This document shows positions 30,169 to 39,585 of a stretch of DNA of 64,000 bases, piece by piece; position 1 is the first letter of the stretch; the number at the start of each line of letters is the position of its first letter. The stretch lies in contig AAXX01000001.1 of assembly GCA_000169355.1 (NCBI GenBank), positions 124,001-188,000 on the forward strand, given 5' to 3'. The notes beneath the pieces are model-generated. The model searched no databases, had not been told where the DNA came from, and was given only the letters and a program-made list of their open reading frames with translations. This DNA is from Flavobacteria bacterium BAL38 (lineage in GTDB: Bacteria > Bacteroidota > Bacteroidia > Flavobacteriales > Flavobacteriaceae). The position numbers and the translations under genes were made by a program.

Positions 30169-30672
30169 ATTATACACATTTTCCGTACAATTCTTTAATC
30201 TATAGATAAACTTTTCTTGTTCTAATAATATAGCTTTTGAATTGAGAGATTTTATCTTTTTATTATCAAAATAAATATCAGTTTTGTTCATTTTAGGATA
30301 AACAACAAAAATAGAATCATGAAATTTATGATAAACTCCATCTTTAAAACTATCCCAATCCGCTTGAACTCTTCTCAAAACTAATTTTTCAATCGAATCG
30401 GTATTTAAATCAAAATATACTCTTCTTTCTGAAAAACCAGCTTCTGGATTAAATCTAAATTTCAAATATTTAAGTTTTGAATTTATAAAAAAGTTTTCTT
30501 GCGGAACTAAGCCATCGTCTAAATATTTAAATTCTTCAGCATTTGTATTAGCAATAGTTACCTTAAACTCTTTCTCTAAATCAGAATCTAAAATGTCATT
30601 ATTTGCATTTTCACATCTAATAAATAAAAACGATAAAAATAATGAAGAAAGAAGTGTTAAATAATACTTCAT
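30151..30672 (-). CDS. Predicted lipoprotein of unknown function
   Basis: A 173-residue protein with a hydrophobic N-terminus and a lipobox-like LFIRC (Cys about residue 20), so likely a lipoprotein. The rest is a beta-rich, charged domain with NPEAGFSERRVYFDLNTDSIEKLV. I do not recognise a family. It starts 8 bases after the pafA stop, so it is probably cotranscribed. Its final codons form one arm of the terminator hairpin. Confidence 0.72.
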   Translation of the reverse strand: MKYYLTLLSSLFLSFLFIRCENANNDILDSDLEKEFKVTIANTNAEEFKYLDDGLVPQENFFINSKLKYLKFRFNPEAGFSERRVYFDLNTDSIEKLVLRRVQADWDSFKDGVYHKFHDSIFVVYPKMNKTDIYFDNKKIKSLNSKAILLEQEKFIYRLKNCTENVYNKKASN

Positions 30673-30680
30673 AAATAAAA

Positions 30681-32291
30681 TTATTTACTCAAAACCTCCA
30701 ACAAAACCTTACCATCAGAACTATTTGGCATGGTAATTTTTAGCATTTGGGTAACTGTTGGAGCAATTTGTGTGATTTCTTTTCTATCGTGAGTTTGTCC
30801 TTTTTTTATGTTCCAACCAAAGAAAATCAACGGAACATGTGTGTCATACGAATAAGGCGAACCATGCGTAGTGCCGGTTGATGAATATTCTACATAACCC
30901 GGTTTAAAAATTAAAACTAATTCTCCGTTTTGTATTGGGTCGTAACCTTTTGAAACAAAATTCAAATAATAATCGGTTGCGTTAGCATTGGCCACTTCTT
31001 CTTCTGTGTAAACACGTTTAATGTAATCTTGTTTTTGCAAATACTCTTTGAAACTTTGCTTCACTTCCTGTAAATTCAATCCTTTTGATTTGACTTTACT
31101 TTTATCGATAAACACATTATAGTTTGAATAATCTACTACTAAGTTTTCTCCAAAAATAGTTTCTGAAAATTCTTTCAACTCTTTTTGAATGTTTTTATAA
31201 TTGATGTTGTCTACTTTGTATTTATTATCTTTTAAATACGTTACGTTTTCCGCTCCTGCATGATCTGCTGTTAAAAAAACCAAGTAGTTTCCTTTTCCAA
31301 CCGTTTTATCTAAATAAGCCAAGAAATCAGCAATCGTTTCGTCTAAACGCAAATAGGTGTCTTGCAATTCAATTGAACGTGGTCCTAAAACGTGCCCAAT
31401 ATAATCTGTTGAAGAGAAACTTATCGCTAAGAAATCGGTGATATTGTCTTTTCCTAAGTTTTCACTTTCAATTGCTTTTTTAGCAAAATCAGCCAATAAA
31501 TTATTTCCAAAAGGAGTTGAACGCAACACTCCAGCATCGTTAGCATCATACATATCTTTTAAATTATATGGCATAAACGGTGCTTTTTTATATAGCTTTC
31601 CTTCGTATGGATTGTTATCGTTTAAACTTTCATTGTAGGTTTCTTTTGGTTTAAGTAATTCCCAATTCTTACTCAAATATTTTAAATAATGCTTTTCTGA
31701 ATTAAACTGTGTAGCCCAATCTGGTAATTTTTCAGCATAATACGTACTCGAAATAAACGCTCCGGTTTTGCTGTACCAAAAAGCCCAATCGGCAAAATGT
31801 CCGGCTGGAAGAATCGCTCCTCTATCTTTGATACTCATTCCAATTACTTTTCCTTTGAAATTGGTAGCTAGCTTCAATTCATCTGTCATGGTTGAACTTT
31901 GTAAGTTTCTTGGCGACATTTTTCCTTCTTTTTCAGAATCATCACCTAAGGTTGAAACCGATGCATCATCAGTACAATACATTTCTTTCCCAGTTGCTTT
32001 ATTGAACCAATCGTTTCCTACAATTCCATGAACAGCAGGCGTAGTTCCTGTGTAAATAGAAGCATGGCCTGGTGCTGTGTATGTTGGCATGTAATTGTAA
32101 TGTGTGTTAAGAAACGTATAACCTTCTTTCATTAATCGTTTAAAACCGTTTTCGGAAAAATCATTTGAAAAACGATATAAGTATTCCATTTTCATTTGGT
32201 CTACTACGATTCCTACAACTAATTTTGGTTTATCTTGAGCAAAGTTTGCTGATGCAATTAACGATACAATGATTATAAAGACTTTTTTCAT
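30681..32291 (-). CDS. pafA: PafA-type alkaline phosphatase
   Basis: An exported phosphomonoesterase of the alkaline phosphatase superfamily. The 536 residues include a signal peptide (ends NFAQ, residue 19), the first metal aspartate in VVGIVVDQM (D31), the nucleophile threonine T72 in TYTAPGHASIYTGTTPAVHG, and the later metal motif TADHAGAE. The threonine nucleophile and overall layout match PafA of Flavobacteria/Chryseobacterium. It supplies phosphate from organic esters in the periplasm or outside the cell. Confidence 0.9.
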   Translation of the reverse strand: MKKVFIIIVSLIASANFAQDKPKLVVGIVVDQMKMEYLYRFSNDFSENGFKRLMKEGYTFLNTHYNYMPTYTAPGHASIYTGTTPAVHGIVGNDWFNKATGKEMYCTDDASVSTLGDDSEKEGKMSPRNLQSSTMTDELKLATNFKGKVIGMSIKDRGAILPAGHFADWAFWYSKTGAFISSTYYAEKLPDWATQFNSEKHYLKYLSKNWELLKPKETYNESLNDNNPYEGKLYKKAPFMPYNLKDMYDANDAGVLRSTPFGNNLLADFAKKAIESENLGKDNITDFLAISFSSTDYIGHVLGPRSIELQDTYLRLDETIADFLAYLDKTVGKGNYLVFLTADHAGAENVTYLKDNKYKVDNINYKNIQKELKEFSETIFGENLVVDYSNYNVFIDKSKVKSKGLNLQEVKQSFKEYLQKQDYIKRVYTEEEVANANATDYYLNFVSKGYDPIQNGELVLIFKPGYVEYSSTGTTHGSPYSYDTHVPLIFFGWNIKKGQTHDRKEITQIAPTVTQMLKITMPNSSDGKVLLEVLSK

Positions 32292-32307
32292 TTTTTAGTA
32301 ATTTATA

Positions 32308-32315
32308 CAAAAGTA
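32308..32315 (-). promoter_or_regulatory. Candidate -7 box for pafA
   Basis: The minus strand reads TACTTTTG, 16 bases before the pafA ATG. No -33 motif at normal spacing and no recognisable phosphate-regulator site. Confidence 0.45.
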
Positions 32316-32349
32316 CGTTTTTGATATAAATGGAATGTTAATAAATAAA

Positions 32350-32387
32350 AAAATGACTTTCTATTGCATTCAATAAAAAGTCATTTT
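32350..32387 (-). terminator. Terminator of the 32403 gene
   Basis: The outer stem AAAATGACTTT / AAAGTCATTTT encloses a nested 4-bp stem ATTG/CAAT. On the minus strand it is followed by T-rich sequence, 15 bases after the stop codon. Confidence 0.75.
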
Positions 32388-32402
32388 AATTTATTTTAAA
32401 AA

Positions 32403-32831
32403 TTATTTCTTTTTTGCCGGCTTATCTTCAAATACTGTCATATTGTAAGCAATAATCATGTCTTGATACGTAATGTACAATTGATTACGCCCGCCTTGTT
32501 TTTTTCTTGTATAAATAGCTAAAGTACACTCTACTCCATTATTATCTACACAATTAAAAGTCACAACATCATCGTCTCCTTTTTTTTCTTGATTTCCATA
32601 TTTCATAATAGAAAACAACTGAAGCACTTCTGAATATACCACAATTCTGTGACTTTCCATATCTAAAAGTACGGTCATCTCTGTTTTTTGCAATTTAGAC
32701 CAATCGCTCCAATTTCCTTTTTTGTCTTTCTGGCTTACCATATATCCAGAAGTTTTGAAATTATATTTTTGCGCATAAGTTGTAGTCGATGCAAAAAATA
32801 AAAACAATAGTAAATATTTTAAAATCTTCAT
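32403..32831 (-). CDS. Small secreted protein of unknown function
   Basis: A 142-residue protein with a signal peptide (ends TYAQ, residue 20), beta-rich, ending in a Lys-rich tail (KPAKKK). Patterns such as MTVLLDMESHRIVVYSE and LYITYQDMIIAYNM suggest a small periplasmic or outer-membrane-associated domain, but I recognise no family. It has its own promoter (32853-32879) and terminator, so it is a separate unit. Confidence 0.72.
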   Translation of the reverse strand: MKILKYLLLFLFFASTTTYAQKYNFKTSGYMVSQKDKKGNWSDWSKLQKTEMTVLLDMESHRIVVYSEVLQLFSIMKYGNQEKKGDDDVVTFNCVDNNGVECTLAIYTRKKQGGRNQLYITYQDMIIAYNMTVFEDKPAKKK

Positions 32832-32844
32832 TTTAGTTCTTTAA

Positions 32845-33789
32845 TTAAAATTCAAAGGTAGTAACCTCTTTTTTAGCAACGTTAAATTCGGTAATTATGT
32901 TATCAACAATAGTTTCAACAGGTAAAATATCATGAATTAATCCGGCAATTTGACCTATTTCTAATTCACCTTCTACTAAATCACCTTCAAACATGCCTCT
33001 TTTTGCTCTTCTTTTTCCAAGTAAATTTTCTAAATCTTCTTTAGACGGACATTTAGTATATAATTCTTGAACATCATTAAAGAATTTGTTTTTGATTAAC
33101 CGAACAGGAGCTAACTCTTTCAACGTTAATTGTGTTTCACCTTCACCCGTTTCAACAATGGTTCTTTTAAATTCATCATGTGCCGAACTTTCGGTTGAAG
33201 CAGCAAAACGACTTCCCATTTGAACGCCATCGGCACCTAAAATCATAGCGGCTAGCATTCCTCTTCCTGTAGCAATTCCTCCAGCTGCAATTAATGGAAT
33301 AGAAATTTGTTCTCTTACCATTGGAATTAAGGTTAACGTTGTCGTTTCCTCTCTTCCATTGTGTCCGCCGGCTTCAAAACCTTCAGCAACCACAGCATCA
33401 ACTCCGGCTTCTTGAGCTTTTAAAGCAAATTTTGAACTACTAACTACATGAACAACCGTTATCCCATTTTCTTTTAAAAACGGAGTCCAAGTTTTAGGAT
33501 TTCCTGCAGAAGTAAAAACAATTTTAACTCCTTCTTCTTTTAAAATTTGCATGATTTCCTCAATGTTTGGATATAACATTGGAACGTTTACTCCGAAAGG
33601 TTTGTCAGTAGCTTTTTTACATTTTTGAATGTGTTCTCTTAGCACTTCTGGATACATAGAACCAGCGCCAATTAAACCTAAACCACCAGCATTACTTACA
33701 GCGCTAGCTAATTTGTATCCACTGTTCCAAATCATTCCACCTTGAATAATTGGATATTTAATATTGAAGAGTTGGGTAATTTTATTCAT
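32845..33789 (-). CDS. Nitronate monooxygenase-like FMN enzyme
   Basis: A 314-residue TIM-barrel flavoprotein. The opening IKYPIIQGGMIWNSG, then the FMN-binding VVAEGFEAGGHNG, AAGGIATGRGMLAAMILGADGVQMGSRF, is shared by nitronate monooxygenases and by FabK enoyl-ACP reductases. With FabV encoded at 7419-8606, a FabK role is less needed, but the sequence alone does not decide. The start overlaps the stop of the upstream T9SS subtilase by one base (TAATG). Confidence 0.85.
   Translation of the reverse strand: MNKITQLFNIKYPIIQGGMIWNSGYKLASAVSNAGGLGLIGAGSMYPEVLREHIQKCKKATDKPFGVNVPMLYPNIEEIMQILKEEGVKIVFTSAGNPKTWTPFLKENGITVVHVVSSSKFALKAQEAGVDAVVAEGFEAGGHNGREETTTLTLIPMVREQISIPLIAAGGIATGRGMLAAMILGADGVQMGSRFAASTESSAHDEFKRTIVETGEGETQLTLKELAPVRLIKNKFFNDVQELYTKCPSKEDLENLLGKRRAKRGMFEGDLVEGELEIGQIAGLIHDILPVETIVDNIITEFNVAKKEVTTFEF
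32853..32879 (-). promoter_or_regulatory. Promoter of the 32403-32831 gene
   Basis: The minus strand reads TTG (32879-32877), 16 bases, TACCTTTG (32860-32853). It lies inside the 3' end of the upstream coding region and 21 bases before the start. Confidence 0.55.
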
Positions 33790-35405
33790 TATAATTTCAA
33801 TAATTTTCCTTTCGTTGATTTATGAGTTGTATTTACTTGGTAAAAATACAAACCTGATGCCAAATTAGAGAGATAAACTGTTTTATTTGTTTCCGAAAGG
33901 GTAAATTCGTTTACTAGTTGCCCTAAATTATTAAATAAAATTAATTTTCCTGTTACTTCCGATTCAGGAAGAACAATTGAAAGTTCATCTTGAACAGGAT
34001 TTGGATATATTAAAATGGTGTTGTTTTCGAATAAACTTGCTGATAAAGCATTTGATAAAGCCAATTGAAAATCTGGAATTCCATATCCAAACTGACTAGT
34101 AGGCATTGTGTATCTATCTGCTGATTCTTTAACAAATTGAACTACTTCGGCCGCAGTTAAACTTGGTACAGCAGACCAAAAACTTGTAATCATACCTGCC
34201 ATAATGGGACCTGAGAAAGAAGTTCCGTTTGCTGTAACTACAGCTCCACTTGTATTTGCTACAACAGAAGCTTGTCCTTGCGCCATAACATCTGGTTTTA
34301 TGCGTCCATCAAAAGAAGGTCCAATTGAACTAAAAGTAGCATATGTCTCATCTGATTTTACTGCACCAATTGCTAAAACATGAGTAGCTTCACCCGGAAC
34401 ACCAACATACGGATCTGCAGTTGCTCCTGAATTTCCTGCGCTTGCAATTACTACAATACCTTTTGAAAAAGCAATATTAGCTCCTCTTGAAGCAAAAGCT
34501 TGATTTCCTGTCATTTGACTATAAGTGTGACTATAATTAGGATTATCATAACCAAAATAACCTAGAGACGAAGTAATTACATCCACTCCTAATCTATCTG
34601 CTGCTTCAGCTGCTTCAACCCAATAGCTTTCTTCCACAGGATTTTCACTAGCCACATCTTCGGTAACAAATAAATAGTATTGAGCATCTGGAGCGGTTCC
34701 TACTAATTGCCCATCAACATATCCACCCATACAGGAAAGCACCATTGTTCCGTGATTATGTAATGTGTATACATCTGTATTTTGACTTACATAATTATAT
34801 CCGCCTAAAATTAAGTTGTTTGTAAATAGTCTTTGAAAAGGTTGAACCGAATTTACATTTATAAAACCCGAATCTAAAACGGCAATGATTTTTCCGGCAC
34901 CCGTATAATTTTGTTGGTGCAACAAATGACCATTTAACATTTGGATTTGATTAGCCGAGTTACCGTAATTATAACTTACTTGAACATTCATTTCTTTATT
35001 CACCATAGAAATAGCTGAACTTTCAGCGTTTCGTCCGCTCCTATTTAGTGTCTGATTTGCAAATTCAATTGAACTTACAAATGGAAAACTTGTTAATGCT
35101 TCAATATTTGATTGGCTTCCTCTAATATGCAATGCATTTAACCATTTTGATTTTGCCATAACCGTTATACCAGAAGCTGCAGTAACTTGATTTATGTATG
35201 TTTGAGCAATGGGAACATCAGAATTATCTAATGCAATTCCTTGATCTGTTCTTCTATCTAAGGCTCTTTGTGTAAGCATTGATAAAGGGTTAGACAAATA
35301 AGTTGTAGCATCAGGTTTATCGTTAAAATAAATCCAAGCGTCTTCTTGAGCTTGAACAATAAACGAAAAAGTAAATATAATGATAACTAGTATTTTTTTT
35401 ATCAT
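33789..35405 (-). CDS. Subtilisin-family (S8) protease, T9SS substrate
   Basis: A secreted serine protease with signal peptide (MIKKILVIIIFTFSFIVQAQ), catalytic Asp in AVLDSGF, His in HNHGTMV and Ser in NGTSFSGPIMAG, and a C-terminal T9SS sorting domain starting at YPNPVQDELSI. The frame could open with GTG at 35426, but ATG at 35405 puts the signal peptide at the start and gives 538 residues. It is probably a cell-surface or released peptidase. It is coupled to the nitronate monooxygenase-like gene by a TAATG overlap. Confidence 0.92.
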   Translation of the reverse strand: MIKKILVIIIFTFSFIVQAQEDAWIYFNDKPDATTYLSNPLSMLTQRALDRRTDQGIALDNSDVPIAQTYINQVTAASGITVMAKSKWLNALHIRGSQSNIEALTSFPFVSSIEFANQTLNRSGRNAESSAISMVNKEMNVQVSYNYGNSANQIQMLNGHLLHQQNYTGAGKIIAVLDSGFINVNSVQPFQRLFTNNLILGGYNYVSQNTDVYTLHNHGTMVLSCMGGYVDGQLVGTAPDAQYYLFVTEDVASENPVEESYWVEAAEAADRLGVDVITSSLGYFGYDNPNYSHTYSQMTGNQAFASRGANIAFSKGIVVIASAGNSGATADPYVGVPGEATHVLAIGAVKSDETYATFSSIGPSFDGRIKPDVMAQGQASVVANTSGAVVTANGTSFSGPIMAGMITSFWSAVPSLTAAEVVQFVKESADRYTMPTSQFGYGIPDFQLALSNALSASLFENNTILIYPNPVQDELSIVLPESEVTGKLILFNNLGQLVNEFTLSETNKTVYLSNLASGLYFYQVNTTHKSTKGKLLKL

Positions 35406-35450
35406 AATTGAAATTTTAGGTTTCACTTTAAGGCAAATTAAACCTTACTT

Positions 35451-35477
35451 CAAATATAATGAAAATGCTTTAACCAA
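35451..35477 (-). promoter_or_regulatory. Promoter of the S8 protease gene
   Basis: The minus strand reads TTG (35477-35475), 16 bases, TATATTTG (35458-35451). It predicts transcription starting near 35445 and a leader of about 40 bases. Confidence 0.65.
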
Positions 35478-35478
35478 T

Positions 35479-36426
35479 TTAAGATATTGTAGAATAAACA
35501 AATATAAAATACAACAACAGTAAAACAATGCCTTCTTTAAAACTCAAGCTATTTCTTTTGGGTAAAAAAGCTAATGGAAGTAAAACAAATGCAAATCCTA
35601 ACATCCAATAAACATCTTGCTCCAAAAGTCTAACATTTATTTTATCAATTGGTTTGATAAGAACAGTAATTCCTAAAACACTAAGAATATTAAAAATATT
35701 AGATCCAATAATATTTCCGATAGAAATGGCATTTTCTTTTTTAATTGAAGCTATTATTGAAGAAGCTAATTCTGGAATACTTGTTCCAACAGAAACAACA
35801 GTTACAGCAATAACTCTTTTACTAACACCTAAATTTTCTGCTAAATTAACAGCACCGTTTACTAACAATTCAGAACCTAACCATAAACCAACTCCTCCAA
35901 TAAGCAGAAAGAAGAAAATCATTCCGTTAGATAGTTTTCCTGCAATTTCAACATCAGGATTGGTTTCATCTTCATGAACAACTTTACTTGAATTTTTGAT
36001 TAAATAAAGCAAATAAATAATTAGAACAATGATAAATATAAAACCTTCTGTTCTACTTAAAACGCCATCAATAACCAAGAAAACAAACAATAAAACCGTA
36101 GTTATCATTGTAACAGGCCAATCGATTTTTAAAAATGAGTTTTCTAATTGTATCGCATTTATAAGTAAAACAATTCCTAATACTAATCCAATATTCGCAA
36201 TATTAGACCCCACTATATTACCAAGTGCAATATCTGAATAACCAGATAATGCCGCTTTAATACTTACAATCATTTCAGGTGCCGAAGTTGCAAATGAAAC
36301 TACTGTTAATCCGACAATAATTTTAGAAATTTTTAATTTTATTGAAAGACCAATTGCCGATTTTAGTAACCAATTTCCTCCTAGAACTAATAAAATTAAA
36401 CCCGAAACTATATAAATAAAATTCAT
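35479..36426 (-). CDS. Sodium/calcium exchanger family antiporter (YrbG-like)
   Basis: A 315-residue, ten-helix CaCA-family transporter in the inner membrane. The two inverted alpha repeats are clear: SFATSAPEMIVSI with GNIVGSNIANIG, and VVSVGTSIPELASSI with GNIIGSNIFNIL, each with the acidic ion-binding Glu. It probably exports Ca2+ in exchange for Na+ or H+; ion choice is inferred. It follows mnmA by 11 bases and may be cotranscribed with it. Confidence 0.92.
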   Translation of the reverse strand: MNFIYIVSGLILLVLGGNWLLKSAIGLSIKLKISKIIVGLTVVSFATSAPEMIVSIKAALSGYSDIALGNIVGSNIANIGLVLGIVLLINAIQLENSFLKIDWPVTMITTVLLFVFLVIDGVLSRTEGFIFIIVLIIYLLYLIKNSSKVVHEDETNPDVEIAGKLSNGMIFFFLLIGGVGLWLGSELLVNGAVNLAENLGVSKRVIAVTVVSVGTSIPELASSIIASIKKENAISIGNIIGSNIFNILSVLGITVLIKPIDKINVRLLEQDVYWMLGFAFVLLPLAFLPKRNSLSFKEGIVLLLLYFIFVYSTIS

Positions 36427-36437
36427 AAAATAAATTA

Positions 36438-37625
36438 TTAAGCAATAACACCACTTCCTAAAACTTCATCGTTATGATGCCAAGCAACAAATTGACCTTC
36501 TGTAATTGCAGATTGTGGTTTTTCAAACACAACATACATTCCGTCTTTAAATTGATGTAATGTAGCTTTTTGTAGCGGTTGTCTGTAACGAATTCTAGCC
36601 ATTACTTCTAATGTTTCGCCTTCTTTTAAACTTAAATCTTCTCGTATCCAATGCACTTCGTTATTTGCAATAAACAAAGCTTTTTTAAATAATCCGGGAT
36701 GGTTATTGCCTTGGCCGGTATAAATAATATTTTTTTCAACATCAGTCTCAATAATAAATAAAGGTTCTTTTGTTCCACCAACATTTAAACCTTTACGTTG
36801 TCCTTTTGTAAAATAATGAGCCCCTTGATGTTTCCCCATTACTTTTCCTGGAACTTTTAAATAATCGATTCGTTTGGCTTCAAAAGCAAAAGCCTCTTCA
36901 TTTGAATTGAAATGCGGTTTTTCTTGATTAAAAACAGTTGCATCAGCAGGAATTTCAACAATTATTCCTTCTTTAGGTTGTAATTTTTGTTGTAAAAATT
37001 CGGGCAATCTAACTTTACCTATAAAACAAAGACCTTGAGAATCTTTCTTTTCAGCAGTAATCAAATCTAACTTTGTGGCAATTTCACGAACCTCTGGTTT
37101 TGTTAATTCGCCAATAGGAAATAACGCTTTAGCAAGTTGGTCTTGAGATAACTGACAAAGAAAATACGATTGATCTTTATTATCATCTTTTCCTGCTAAT
37201 AATTGAAATACTTCTTTTCCATTTTCTTCAATTGTTCCTTTGCGGCAATAATGTCCGGTAGCGACATAATCGGCACCTAAAGACATGGCAATTTTCATAA
37301 AAACATCAAATTTGATTTCTCTGTTACATAAAACATCTGGATTTGGAGTTCTTCCTTTTTCATATTCATTGAACATGTAATCCACAATTTTTTCTTTATA
37401 TTGTTCAGATAAATCAACTGTTTGAAAAGGAATTCCAAGTTTTTCTGCTACTAATAAAGCATCATTACTATCTTCTAACCAAGGACATTCATTTGAAATG
37501 GTAACCGAATCATCGTGCCAATTTTTCATAAATAGACCGATAACTTCATATCCTTGCTCTTTTAATAAATAAGCGGCAACACTCGAATCTACTCCTCCAG
37601 AAAGCCCTACTACTACTCTTTTCAT
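36438..37625 (-). CDS. mnmA: tRNA-specific 2-thiouridylase
   Basis: Thiolates U34 of Lys, Glu and Gln tRNAs. The 395-residue protein has the PP-loop [11 protein letters not shown] (7-17), the catalytic cysteines C100 ([11 protein letters not shown]) and C200 (SQGLCFIGK), and the C-terminal domain with [10 protein letters not shown] and IRYRQ. It is second in the unit MORN protein-mnmA-exchanger, 4 bases after the MORN gene. Confidence 0.97.
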   Translation of the reverse strand: MKRVVVGLSGGVDSSVAAYLLKEQGYEVIGLFMKNWHDDSVTISNECPWLEDSNDALLVAEKLGIPFQTVDLSEQYKEKIVDYMFNEYEKGRTPNPDVLCNREIKFDVFMKIAMSLGADYVATGHYCRKGTIEENGKEVFQLLAGKDDNKDQSYFLCQLSQDQLAKALFPIGELTKPEVREIATKLDLITAEKKDSQGLCFIGKVRLPEFLQQKLQPKEGIIVEIPADATVFNQEKPHFNSNEEAFAFEAKRIDYLKVPGKVMGKHQGAHYFTKGQRKGLNVGGTKEPLFIIETDVEKNIIYTGQGNNHPGLFKKALFIANNEVHWIREDLSLKEGETLEVMARIRYRQPLQKATLHQFKDGMYVVFEKPQSAITEGQFVAWHHNDEVLGSGVIA

Positions 37626-37629
37626 TCTA

Positions 37630-38391
37630 TTATTTTCCTCCTTTTTCTTGTTTCATTTGTTCAAGCGTTTTAGATACTTCTTTTGTATTTCGTTGCTCGT
37701 ATTTTATTAATTCCTTACTAAATTTAGACGCTTTAACCTCTTTTATTACTTTGTTCTTTTCGAAAAATTTCCATATTCCAACACGTTTTCCGTTAACATA
37801 ATTTCCTTCATACATTTTATTTCCTAAACCATCAAAATAAGAAGCTAAACCATTGTATTGTCCGTTTTTGTATATGTGAGCATCTAGTAATTCTCCTTTT
37901 TCAGAATAAGTTTTTGAACTACCTTCTTTAATTCCGTTTTTATAATTGGTTTCCTCTGCTACTGTTCCATCTTTATAAAAAACTTTACGAACTCCAACTA
38001 ATTTACCTTTACTATAAAACTCAACAGACATTAGTTGTTTCGATTCGAAATGAAAATATTTCCATTCGCCTTCCGGAAGTTTATTTGCTAAAGTTCCTTC
38101 ACTAACTTTATTTCCTTTTTGATCATAAAAAACAGCATAACAAGAACCATCTCCTTTTGAGAAATCTCGAGTTGCAATAGTAGTTGCCGCTTTTGTATCA
38201 TCAAAATATTTAAAAACACCTACTTCTTTTCCATGATTAAAACTACCTTCATATCGAATTCGATTCGATTCTTTGTGAGTTCCTCTCCACAAACCATGAC
38301 GATTTCCTTTATCGTCTAATTGATTTATTTTATCTTGAGCATTTGCTGTAAAAGCACTAAATATTATAACCAGAAAAATTAATTGTTTCAT
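37630..38391 (-). CDS. Exported MORN-repeat protein (YwqK-like)
   Basis: A 253-residue protein with a signal peptide (ends FTANAQ, residue 19) and about seven MORN-type repeats (patterns such as [55 protein letters not shown]). Databases often label such proteins as YwqK antitoxins; nothing here suggests a toxin-antitoxin pair, and a periplasmic structural role is as plausible. It is first in the unit with mnmA. Confidence 0.82.
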   Translation of the reverse strand: MKQLIFLVIIFSAFTANAQDKINQLDDKGNRHGLWRGTHKESNRIRYEGSFNHGKEVGVFKYFDDTKAATTIATRDFSKGDGSCYAVFYDQKGNKVSEGTLANKLPEGEWKYFHFESKQLMSVEFYSKGKLVGVRKVFYKDGTVAEETNYKNGIKEGSSKTYSEKGELLDAHIYKNGQYNGLASYFDGLGNKMYEGNYVNGKRVGIWKFFEKNKVIKEVKASKFSKELIKYEQRNTKEVSKTLEQMKQEKGGK

Positions 38392-38544
38392 TTTTAAACA
38401 TTGTTTAATTTATTAATTTGTAATTGCTTAATAAATATTGGAAAAATCAAATATTAGACCAAAAATTGATTAAACAAAAAATAAATGTGAGTTAAATTTA
38501 CTACATAACGCTATTCAATAGTTTTTTATTTGTTTAATCTTTTT

Positions 38545-38552
38545 TAGCTTTG
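38545..38552 (+). promoter_or_regulatory. Candidate -7 box for the FAS1 lipoprotein gene
   Basis: TAGCTTTG, 21 bases before the ATG at 38574. Its TTG overlaps the alternative start at 38550, which is why the longer gene call is rejected. Confidence 0.55.
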
Positions 38553-38573
38553 GTGAAACAAAAAAAATACCCT

Positions 38574-39524
38574 ATGAAAAACTATGCAAAATTAATCAAA
38601 TTAACATTACTAGCTGTAACTTCTACGTTAATGTTTTCATGTTCTGATGATGATTCAACTTCATCATCTATTAGTTCAATATCTGATGTAGCTTCAAAAA
38701 ACTCAGATTTATCTATTCTTGTTGATGCTTTAGAGAGAACAGATTTACTTGATGTACTAGATCAAAATGGTTCTTACACTGTGTTTGCTCCAACTAATGG
38801 TGCCTTTAACACTTTTCTAGCCGACAACAATTTTAGTTCTTTAGATGCTGTTCCTGTAGATGCATTAAGAGAAGTATTATTAAACCATGTTGTGGTGGGA
38901 GCTAATTTAGCTAGTAATTTAAGAACAGGATATGTTAAAACATTAGGAAAAGGTAGTGCTTCATCTACAAATACTTTAAGCATGTTTATCAACACTTCAG
39001 ATGGCGTTACATTAAATGGCGTTTCTAGTGTTATTATTGCAAATATTGGTGCTTCAAATGGTGTAATTCATGTTGTAGATGCTGTAATTGGTTTACCTAC
39101 TATTGTTACACACGCATTAGCAAATCCAAACTTTAGCACATTAGTAGGAGCTTTAACAAGCAATGGTCAACCTGACTTCGTTGGAATTTTATCAGGAACT
39201 ACTAATTCTCCATTTACTGTTTTTGCACCATCTAATGATTCATTCACTGCATTTGAAAATCAAAATCCAGGTGTATTAGGAAGCTTAACAGCTGCCCAAT
39301 TAACATCTGTATTAAGTTATCATGTAGTTGCTGGAGCTAATGTATTATCAAATGCAATTCCTTCAGGTCCAATTACTACATTTGAAACAGGAACATTTAC
39401 TATTACAGGAACAACTATTACCGATGAGGCAATGAGACAAACTAATATTGTAGCGGTAGATGTACAAGCGGCAAATGGCGTTATTCACGTGATTAATAAT
39501 GTAATATTACCAGAGTTAAATTAA
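38574..39524 (+). CDS. Lipoprotein with two fasciclin (FAS1) domains
   Basis: A 316-residue surface or periplasmic lipoprotein: lipobox Cys in STLMFSC (about residue 23), an Asp/Ser-rich linker, then two FAS1 domains. Each carries the family blocks YTVFAPTNGAF / FTVFAPSNDSF and NGVIHVVDAVI / NGVIHVINNVI. FAS1 domains mediate adhesion in other organisms. Although a frame opens with TTG at 38550, that codon lies in the -7 box, so ATG 38574 is the start. It is a single-gene unit facing the convergent proC gene across a shared terminator. Confidence 0.92.
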   Translation: MKNYAKLIKLTLLAVTSTLMFSCSDDDSTSSSISSISDVASKNSDLSILVDALERTDLLDVLDQNGSYTVFAPTNGAFNTFLADNNFSSLDAVPVDALREVLLNHVVVGANLASNLRTGYVKTLGKGSASSTNTLSMFINTSDGVTLNGVSSVIIANIGASNGVIHVVDAVIGLPTIVTHALANPNFSTLVGALTSNGQPDFVGILSGTTNSPFTVFAPSNDSFTAFENQNPGVLGSLTAAQLTSVLSYHVVAGANVLSNAIPSGPITTFETGTFTITGTTITDEAMRQTNIVAVDVQAANGVIHVINNVILPELN

Positions 39525-39554
39525 TTCGTTTCTATAAATAAAATTGCTATGAAC

Positions 39555-39585
39555 AAAAAACGCTTTCAAATTGAAAGCGTTTTTT
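39555..39585. terminator. Bidirectional terminator between the FAS1 gene and proC
   Basis: The stem AAAAAACGCTTTCAA / TTGAAAGCGTTTTTT is perfect apart from the central base, with an A run before and a T run after. It serves both convergent genes and touches the proC stop codon. Confidence 0.88.

Noticed and set aside
29749..30170. CRISPR array
   Set aside because: The repeat unit is 119 bp with no unique spacers between short repeats and no cas genes nearby.
37630..38391. Toxin-antitoxin system suggested by the YwqK name
   Set aside because: The protein has a signal peptide and MORN repeats, and no toxin gene adjoins it; the name alone is not evidence.
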